Source of the DNA: Sapria himalayana
Lineage: Eukaryota > Streptophyta > Magnoliopsida > Malpighiales > Rafflesiaceae
Length of the DNA stretch: 64,000 nucleotides
Assembly (NCBI GenBank): GCA_029783825.1
Contig: JAREIK010002637.1
Coordinates: 62,001 to 126,000, forward strand
Direction: 5' to 3'
Shown here: positions 56,475 to 64,000 of the stretch, one piece after another
Numbering within the stretch: the first letter of the stretch is position 1
Layout of the letters: each line of letters begins with the position of its first letter
Made by a program: the position numbers and the translations under genes
Notes under the pieces: model-generated
What the model was told of the DNA's origin: nothing
What the model saw: the letters and a program-made list of their open reading frames with translations, nothing else
Database searches by the model: none

Positions 56475-59400
56475 ATGGAAACTCATTTGGTAGGATCCTC
56501 AATTACTGATAATGATATGTGTCTTACAGATAGTGCATCAACGCATACTATACTTAATGATAAAAAAATCTTTTCCTTTTTAATAATGCAAGGATCAGAT
56601 ATGAATTCAATATCGGATAGTACAAAATTGATTGAGGGCTCTAAAATAGCTAATTTATTGTTACTCGGAGGAACAAATATTCATATTGATAATGCATTAT
56701 ATTTTACAAAGTCTCAGATAAATTTATTGAGTTTTAAGGATATTTGACGAAATAGATATCATATTGAGACTACGAATGAAGACAACACTAAGTATTTATA
56801 TATTACCAATGTCTCAGGTAAGAAAAATATTTTGGAAAAATTACCCAATTTTTCTATAGGTTTGTACTACACAAACATAAGCACAATTGAGGCACATGCC
56901 ATAGTAAAATAGAAGTTTATTGATGAAAATAATTTTATTATTTGGCATGATCGATTGGGACATCCTGGGTCTATAATGATGTGAAGAATCATTAAAAATT
57001 CAATTAGGTATTCACTGAAAAATCAAAACATTTATCTATCCAATAAATTTTCATATACTACTTGTTCTTAAGGAAAGTTAATTATAAGGCCAGTCACCAA
57101 CAAAAATAAGGACAGAACTCATTACATTTTTGCAATGTATACAAGGTGATATATATGAGCCTATTCATCTACCATGTGGATCATTTTTATATTTTATGAA
57201 TATGATTGATACATCAATGAGATGGTCACATGTCTATTTGTTATAAATGCATAACCAATCATTTGCTAATTTACTTGCTCAAATAATTTGGTTAAGAACT
57301 AATTTTCTAGATTATCTGATTAAGTCAATTCGCCTTTGATAATGTTGGTGAATTTACTTCCCAAACTTTTAATGATTATTGTATGTCTATTAGTATAACT
57401 GTTGAACATCTAATAGTATATGTTCATATACAAAATGGTATAGTAGAATTGTTTATTAAACGCCTTCAATCGATTGCAAGGCCATTACTAATGAGGATAA
57501 AACTCCCAACTTTTGCTTGGGGACATGCTATTTTGCATGCAGCAATACTGATTCGTATTATACCTAATAAATTATCATGAGTTTACTCCTTTACAATTAG
57601 GTTTTTGATCGAGAACCAAATATTTTTCATCTAAGGATTTTTAGGTGTGCGGTATATGTTTTGATTACTCCAATACAATGCACTAAGGTAATTTTCCCAA
57701 AGAAGATTGAGAATATTTGTTGGATATGAATCTCCATCGATAATTAAATTTTTAGAGCCATCAAATATAAATTTATTTATGGTTCATTTTGCTGATTTTC
57801 TTTTTGATGAATCAGATTTTCCAACTTTCAAGAAAGAAAATAAATAGTTGGAAAAGGCTATTAATTGGAATCAATTGTCTTTTTTCTCATCTTAACCCTC
57901 GCACAAATGAATGTGAACTAGAAGTTTAATAGTTTATTCATTTGCAAAATTTAGCAAATCAATAGCCAGATGTATTTACTAATTCGAAGAGAGTAACTAT
58001 ATCTTACATACTAGCTGCTAATGCTCCAGTTAGAATCGATATCACTGTAGGACAATCTATTGCTAATGAACCTAAAGCATCAATGAAACATGATCAATCA
58101 GGTGGTTCTAAAGATAAAAATCCTTGGAAAAGAAAATGATCAAAGAATCAAGTTGAGGAATTGATGGCTCTAAAATAGTCCCTAGTTGTAATTCCAGAAG
58201 AAATTTAGGTACCTAAAACTTGTGATAATCAAGAGATCTCGATAAATTATGTCACAACTAGCCAAAGGTGAAATCAAAATAAAATTGATGTCGATGAAAT
58301 ATTTGCCTAGAATGTGGTTTCTCAACATTGTTAATGATAATAAAGACCTTGAGCCAAAGTCTGTCGAGTAAAGTAGACAGTGAGATAATTGGCCAAAATA
58401 AAAAAATACAATTGAAGCAAAATTGAATTCTCTTTCAAAACCTAAAGTTTTTGGTCCTATTGCACATACACCTGATGGTTTCAAACATGTATGATAGAAA
58501 TAGGTATTTCTGTGAAAACAAGATGTGAAAAATAAAGTTATCAAATATAAGGCGTAATTAGTTGCACAAAGATTCTCTCAAAAACTTGACATTGAGTATG
58601 AAGAGATGTATTCCCCTATAGTGGATGCAACTATTTTTTGTTTAATTAGTCTGATAATATATGAAAAACTTGATATGTGTTTAATACATGTAGTTATAGT
58701 TTATTTATATGGATCACTTGATAGTGACATTAAATGAAAATCCTAGAAGGATTAAAATTACATACAACACATAATTCAGGTCTTCAAGAACTTTACATGA
58801 TAAAATTATATAGATCTTTATATGGGTTAAAACAATTTGGACATATGTGGTATAATCGTATTAGTGAATATTTATTGCGAAAAGGGGATAAGAATGATCC
58901 CATATGCCCATGTGTATTTATTAAGAGATCTGGATCTGAGTTCATTATAATTATAGTTTATGTTAATGACCTATATATTATTAGAACTACGAATGAGCTT
59001 TTAGAAGCAATATGTAACTTAAAGAAAGAATTTACGATGAAAATTATCGAAAAAATAAAAATTTGCATTGGTTTGCAGATTGAATACTTAGAGAATGGAA
59101 TTTTTGTTCATCAATCAACTTATATCAAAGGTGTTGAAATGATTCTATATGGATAATGCCCATCCATTGAGCACTCCAATGGTTGTAAGGTCATTAGATG
59201 TGAATAAAACTCATTTCCAACCTCAGATAGATGATGAAGAGCTTCTTGGTCTTGAAGTATCATATCGTAGTATTATTGGACACTAATGTATCTTGCAAGT
59301 TATACACGACCTGATATATTATTTTCTATAAATTTGTTAATAAGATATAGTTCTTATCCAATAAGAAGATATTGGAATGGGGTTAAACATATAGTGAGAT

Positions 59401-59980
59401 ATATTCGAGGTATGATAGATATTTTTCATATGATAGATAATATTGGCCTATATTATCCCAATGTACCCAAATTAGGATTAATTAGTTATGTAGATGCGTG
59501 ATATATGTGTGACCCTCATAATGCTCGATCACAAATGAACTATTTGTTCATATGTGGTGATACAGGTATTTCATAGTATTCTACGAAATAATCAACTATC
59601 ACCATATCTTCTAATCATGCAGAGATCTTAGCAATTCATAAAATAAGTCAGGGAATATTTTTCATTAAGATCTGTAATACATCATATTCGAGGGTCATGT
59701 AATTTGTATTTTAGCAAGGAGGTCCCGACGACCTTGTATGAATATAATGCTGCATGCATTATTCAATTAAAAATGGGTAAATTAAAGGGGATAGGACAAA
59801 ACATATATCACCAAAATTCTTTTTTTTACTCATGATCTACAAAAGAAGGGTGATATTGATGTTCAATCAATTCATTCAATTAATAATCTAGCAGATTTAT
59901 TCACCAAAACACTACTTACTGCAATATTTGAAAGGCTAGTTTATAGCATTGGAATGCGTAGGCTCAGAGATTTAAAGTAA
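56475..59980 (+). pseudogene. copia pol remnants (protease to RNase H)
   Basis: Order: protease-like CLTDSASTHTILNDKKIF (56520), where the DSGA motif reads DSAS. Then integrase finger IIWHDRLGHPGS (about 56937) and NGIVELFIKRLQSIARPLLM (57434, integrase end). RT has KLYRSLYGLKQF (58803) and IIIVYVNDLYII (active site YVDD changed to YVND, about 58957). The post-RT block YLASYTRPDILFSINLLIRY is at 59289. RNase H has a SINNLADLFTK-like stretch (about 59877). Many stops and frame shifts; the protease Gly and one RT Asp are lost. Confidence 0.87.
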
Positions 59981-60082
59981 TGTTCTATACTGTACTTTTT
60001 TTTTCTTCACCATGATTTTGTCCCACTAGGTTTTTTTGGTAAGGTTTTTAATGAGGCAGTATCATGGACATCCAAGGGAAAG

Positions 60083-60388
60083 TATTATGAATAATATTAT
60101 GGATGTTCATAAACTCTCTGTTAATCTCTTGATTATTGATATTCTTATGACTCTTATTATTCATAGATTAATGTGTATTAATTGGTATGAATTAATATAT
60201 ATTCATTAGTTTATTTATTTATGTATTGATATATTCATTGACTTATTTATATACATATTAATGTAAATATGTACTAAACCCTATAAATAGAGAGCATTTG
60301 TATGAGTCAACATATACTTGAAAAAATAAGAAATTTCTCTCTTATTATTCCTATATCTCTCGTTCTCTTATCCTTCTATTTTATAATA
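60083..60388 (+). repeat. 3' LTR of the gag-less copia
   Basis: 306 bp matching the 5' LTR from TATTATGAATAATATTATGG to TTCTATTTTATAATA, with scattered, mostly transition differences. TTTTA follows at 60389. Confidence 0.85.
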
Positions 60389-60393
60389 TTTTA

Positions 60394-61257
60394 TATATTT
60401 TTATTTTTTCTTTTTAATATATTTACAAATAGAAAATAAATTATAAGATTATAATTTGGAACAGATTGGATATAAAAATACTAAATGAGACTTAGACAAA
60501 CAATGAATCAAAGAACTTTGATCAGCTTATAATTTTGAAACAACAAATAATTTAGAAAAATACTTCTGAAAATTTATGATGATAAAATTTAGAAAAATAC
60601 TTTTAGAATTTTAAGTTGATAATAAAATCTTAGACTAGAGCTATGTTCTTGATATCAGTTGATTTGAACCATGAAAAAACTAATGAGACAGATAATCAAA
60701 CTTTGTCACCATTACAATCAAATTTGAAGTAAAATCTTCACTCATTACTTATACAACAATAAAAAACTTAGAATAATAAAGATATCACCATCAATGATAG
60801 AAGACTTTATTGATAAGCCTAAGGGGAAACTCATGAAATCCAGATAAATTGGAAATTGTTAAAGAACCAAAAATTTATCAAAAAAAAAAAAAAAAGCCTT
60901 GCATAGCATTTATGATACATGCACTCCAAATCTAACATCCATTATTGTAATTATATGAGAAAAAAAAATACATGAGGGAATTAAGTTTTGGTGCACCTAC
61001 CAAAAAATAATTATAAAAATAAAACCTAAAATTAAATATTTAACAAAACTTGCACAAGAACAAAAATATTTATATTTTTATGCAATAAAAATTAGAAACC
61101 TAATTTTATCTATTATATGACACATAAGCAGTAAACAAAATTAAATGTCAGTTTCAAAATTGAAAACTGTCATTTTAAATTTGAAACCACTTTTTGAATT
61201 CAAAAAATGATTTAAATTTTAATTTTTTAAAAATCTAATATATATATATATATATAT
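60394..61257. other. AT-rich DNA, nothing recognised
   Basis: Very AT-rich, with an A17-type run near 60880 and a short (AT)n at 61236-61258. No supported gene. Confidence 0.5.
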
Positions 61258-61432
61258 TATCAACTGCATGGTAGTTGAGTTGGATGAATGCATAACTAAC
61301 AATCTTTTCGGTTGCAAGTTCAAATCTTACCAATAAGATATAAATGTAATTGACTATGAAATAGACATTGACTATGAGGGCTTAGTTAATATTAAAGGGC
61401 TTTAGTCAAAAGAAAGAAATAGACATTGACTA
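61258..61432 (+). mobile_element. possible tRNA-derived SINE
   Basis: A tRNA-like head contains TAGTTGAGTTGGA (A-box-like, about 61273) and, about 40 bp on, AGTTCAAATC (B-box-like, about 61317), the spacing of an internal RNA polymerase III promoter. The tail is AT-rich and includes a 17-bp direct repeat GAAATAGACATTGACTA (61358 and 61416). Neither ends nor a clear flanking duplication of the whole unit were found, so the call is tentative. Confidence 0.4.
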
Positions 61433-61499
61433 GATATTTTTTTCAGTAGTAATGATGTCTTCTATTTAAGTGATTAAGAGTCACACTACTAGCTTAGAT

Positions 61500-62731
61500 A
61501 CAAAAAATTGGTCTACTCAATATGAAGATAACTTTTCTTTATGATGACCTTTAAAAAATCTTTTATATAATCCTAAGAGATTCAAAATAGAAGGAAATGA
61601 AGGTCTCATATGCAGACTTAAAAAACTTGTATGGACTTAAACAAGCCTTCAAGAAGTTGAACAAGAAAGTTTTTCTATATAAGGAGTCTCACAACTTGTA
61701 ATATACATCATGTAACCACTACATATTTGTTAGCCATCAATTAAGTGATAACATGTTTATTTTTTTTACTATATTTTGATGACATAATAATTATTGGCCA
61801 TAATATAGTAAATATTGATAAGCTTAAAGAAAATATGAAAGTCTTTTCTATGAAAACCTTAGGCCCAGTTAAGAAAAATCATGTGATGAGTGCCATTTTA
61901 GATAGATTTTCTAGACATTCTATTTGGAGAAAGTTCCTAAGAGGTTCTTTATGAAAGAGACTAAACTAGTTTCAACCCTTTAGCTAAATGATTTAATCTT
62001 AGTATCAAGTATTATACCAAGACTGATGAGGAATGTGAAAAATGTGAGTCATATTTCTAATGTCTTAGTTGTCGACAATCTTATGTATGTTATAATATTT
62101 ATAAATTAAGAATTTTGACATAGCACATGCTATCATCCATGTGGTTAGTCATTTTTTCTCGCACCCATGTAGATATCACTAACCAATAGTAAAATCATTC
62201 CTAAAGTATCTTAGAGTTACTTCTCAAATATTTTGTGCCTAGGCAAGCAAATGCTTACTCATCTTAAATATATATTTTGATATGACAAGTGATTTAAGAC
62301 TTAAGGAGGTCCACCTCATGTTATTTATTAATCTTTGAAGATAGAATAAAATATTAGAAATTTAAGCTATAAAAGTGCATAGTGATATCTTACACTAAGG
62401 TTAAGTTTATTATAACATCTAAATCTTGCAATGAAATTTAATGATGAAAAAAGTTTTAGAAGACTTAGATGTACTACATGATACATATATTATTCAATGC
62501 AACAACCATAATGAAATATATCTATCTAAAATTTTGATCTTTTATAATATATCAAAACAAATTGATTTGTGATATCATTAGATATGATATTTTTATTTCT
62601 ATGTACTTAAAAAAATACATACAAATAAAAATATCATTGATATGCTAGCAAAATCTTTGATAATATTACAATTTAATTTATTTAAAACATGTGTTGGTAT
62701 GAGTCTCCCCACCTAGGGTAGAGGAAATAAT
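61500..62731 (+). pseudogene. copia RT/RNase H remnant
   Basis: Sense fragments in copia order. An RT segment CRLKKLYGLKQAFKK-like (about 61612). Then LLYFDDIIIIGHNIVNIDKL (about 61768), where the active site YVDD reads YFDD. Then a MKTLGPVKK stretch, a VDNLMYVIIF piece (about 62070, post-RT VGSLMYA motif), and an RNase H tail. It ends in a purine-rich tract (AGGGTAGAGGAAATAATT) before a TGTTGGG LTR start at 62732. Frames are broken; gag, protease and integrase are absent. Confidence 0.75.
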
Positions 62732-63230
62732 TGTTGGGTCTACTATGTTGGTATTAGAATTGGCTCATACTTCAATAGCTATCTCGAGTGACCACCATAG
62801 TGACAGGATGGTTGGGAGGGGTCTTGCTCTCTATTGAGCAAGCAGTCACCCAACATTCTAGTGGAAATAGGCATATATCCATGTCCTAAGCTGTGAATGT
62901 CATAACATAGAAACATGATGTCATGATTGAGTTTTGTGTTGCAACATGGAAAAATAATATCATGACATAATTTTGTACCATGTCACAATTTTGTATCATG
63001 ACATAGAAACATTATGTCATGAATGAGTTTAGTATCATGACATGGAAATATGATATTATAATTATGTTTAGTGTCGTGACATGAAAATATGATGTTGTGA
63101 CATAAGTTAGTATCATGATATGGAAACTTTTTGTCATAACTTGTACAACTTGTTTTTATAAGAAAAAAAACTAGTATATAAGATAATAAAGTGTAAATTT
63201 TAAGTTATGATGCATAACAAAATGTGTGTT
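62732..63230 (+). repeat. probable 3' LTR of the copia remnant
   Basis: Begins TGTTGGGTCTACTATGTTGG immediately after the polypurine-like tract. It contains the 39-bp minisatellite and a TATA-like TATATAAGATAATAAAG (63175). No second LTR copy lies in the window, so the right end is a guess. Confidence 0.45.
62890..63143. repeat. 39-bp minisatellite, six to seven degenerate units
   Basis: Consensus near TATCATGACATGGAAACATG then ATGTCATGATTGAGTTTAG. Unit starts are visible at about 62995, 63034, 63073 and 63112, with rougher units before. Each unit carries near-palindromic CATGACAT...ATGTCATG words. Confidence 0.85.
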
Positions 63231-64000
63231 GGTTGCTTCCTTTTTTTTTCTTCTTCTCTCTCTTTCTCTATCTCTTTAAAAGAACGAAGAAAACCTTATA
63301 ATTGACCACCAAATTTTAATCAATCCTAATAGTTTGGTAGGCTAGTTCAGTTTATTTTATTTTGCTAGTTTTGAATGAAAGAAATTTTTTTTTTCTATTT
63401 TAACCATCTATTCGAATTAGCTAAGTTGGTTAAATAAGTAGAAATATGATGGTTAAATTTTTTTTTATGTTCAAAAAAAATGGATGGAAATAGGGAAGAA
63501 TGACATTAAATTTGTCCATTTTAAAGATTTTAGAGAGAAAGTTATGTCATTTTGAACCATATGGGCAATTTGATCATTTTACCAAATGAAAGATAACATT
63601 TTCATTTCTTTAATTTCTCTATATATTTCATGATTTATCCTACGTTTCTCTGATTTCTCTTCTTAGTTTTCTTTTTTCTTTTTCATTTCTTCACCAAAAT
63701 CTTTGAAATAAAACATAATATTCATGTTTTTTTCATGAAAATTCAATCTATGAGATGATTAAGTTCAAGAACTCATTCTTTTCTTACAAAAATAGTTATG
63801 GAAGGGTTGTAATCTCGATGAGAAAGTTTATGGTTGAGGTTAGTTATTGTAATTTTATTTTCTTACTTGGTTTCTTAAATTATGCTATTAGTTATATAAA
63901 TTATTAACACTATTTTCCGGATTTTTTAGTTTTAGTTTGAATTGTGATCATAAAGCTTGGTTTGAAATATTGGAGCTAGAATTTTAGGTTCAAAGCATGA
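63231..64000. other. AT-rich DNA with pyrimidine tracts, nothing recognised
   Basis: Contains CT-rich stretches (63240-63275, 63640-63700) but no supported ORF, terminus or exon. Confidence 0.5.

Larger units (their letters stand above)
56093..60388 (+). mobile_element. copia retrotransposon lacking gag
   Basis: 4,296-bp element with LTRs 56093-56424 and 60083-60388 and a 5-bp target duplication TTTTA (56088-56092 and 60389-60393). A CATTATCAGCATGAAGCTCT region follows the 5' LTR where the primer site belongs, and a purine tract CCAAGGGAAAG precedes the 3' LTR. The protease-like segment begins only about 50 bp after the 5' LTR, so the usual ~1 kb gag region is absent. Integrase precedes RT, hence copia. 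Confidence 0.87.

Noticed and set aside
61258..61340. A functional tRNA gene
   Set aside because: A- and B-box-like words exist, but acceptor and anticodon stems do not pair; called a possible SINE instead.
62890..63143. Regular repeats that could suggest a CRISPR array
   Set aside because: Units are contiguous and degenerate, with no unique spacers, in plant DNA; this is a minisatellite.

Overview
The window is nuclear DNA of a flowering plant. The lineage is not resolved; only a few exons and many transposable elements (TEs) are available to judge from. Evidence: a spliced plant-type GPAA1 gene (GT-AG introns), Ty1/copia and Ty3/gypsy LTR retrotransposons, hAT, Mutator-like and PIF/Harbinger DNA transposons, and very AT-rich intergenic sequence broken by GC-rich TE termini.

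The only host gene recognised is GPAA1 (GAA1), the GPI-transamidase subunit, on the + strand: exons 21563-22391, 22461-22594 and 52519-53317. All three join in frame without an internal stop and encode the last ~586 residues. The last intron (22595-52518) is 29,924 bp and holds most of the TEs in the window. The exon(s) for the first ~100 residues were not found, so either the upstream intron exceeds 21.5 kb or the gene is 5'-truncated.

Layout. 1-2255: 3' part of a hAT element. 2256-5236 and 10094 to ~11.7 kb: low-copy-looking, base-balanced DNA of possible organellar origin, split by a complete copia element (5237-10088, TSD TAGTT) and a 502-bp hAT derivative (TSD AGCCAGA-C/T). 11.7-14.9 kb: decayed antisense hAT carrying an 827-bp Mutator-like element with an exact 9-bp TSD, plus a truncated relative. 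14880-19020: PIF/Harbinger element with TTA TSD, itself carrying a small hAT. 19-21.5 kb: AT-rich, no gene seen. 21.5-22.6 kb: GPAA1 exons. The giant intron then holds: antisense copia (24.7-28.1 kb); copia integrase fragments; antisense hAT (29.8-31.2 kb); a second hAT family (31.2-34.1 kb) with a palindrome-array promoter; a head-to-head pair of hAT copies (36.6-40.5 kb antisense, 40.9-43.0 kb sense); and an antisense Ty3/gypsy element (43.05-51.7 kb) split by an almost complete hAT (46.3-49.8 kb). 52.5-53.3 kb: last GPAA1 exon. Downstream: antisense gypsy gag remnant (54.6-55.2 kb), complete copia element lacking gag (56093-60388), possible SINE (61.26 kb), and a copia 3' end with a minisatellite (61.5-63.2 kb).

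No TE ORF is intact, so every transposase or polyprotein is called a pseudogene. No convincing new multi-gene system is present. The most notable items are the ~30-kb TE-filled intron, the inverted hAT pair inside it, and the array of five ACGT-centred palindromes just upstream of a TATA box.
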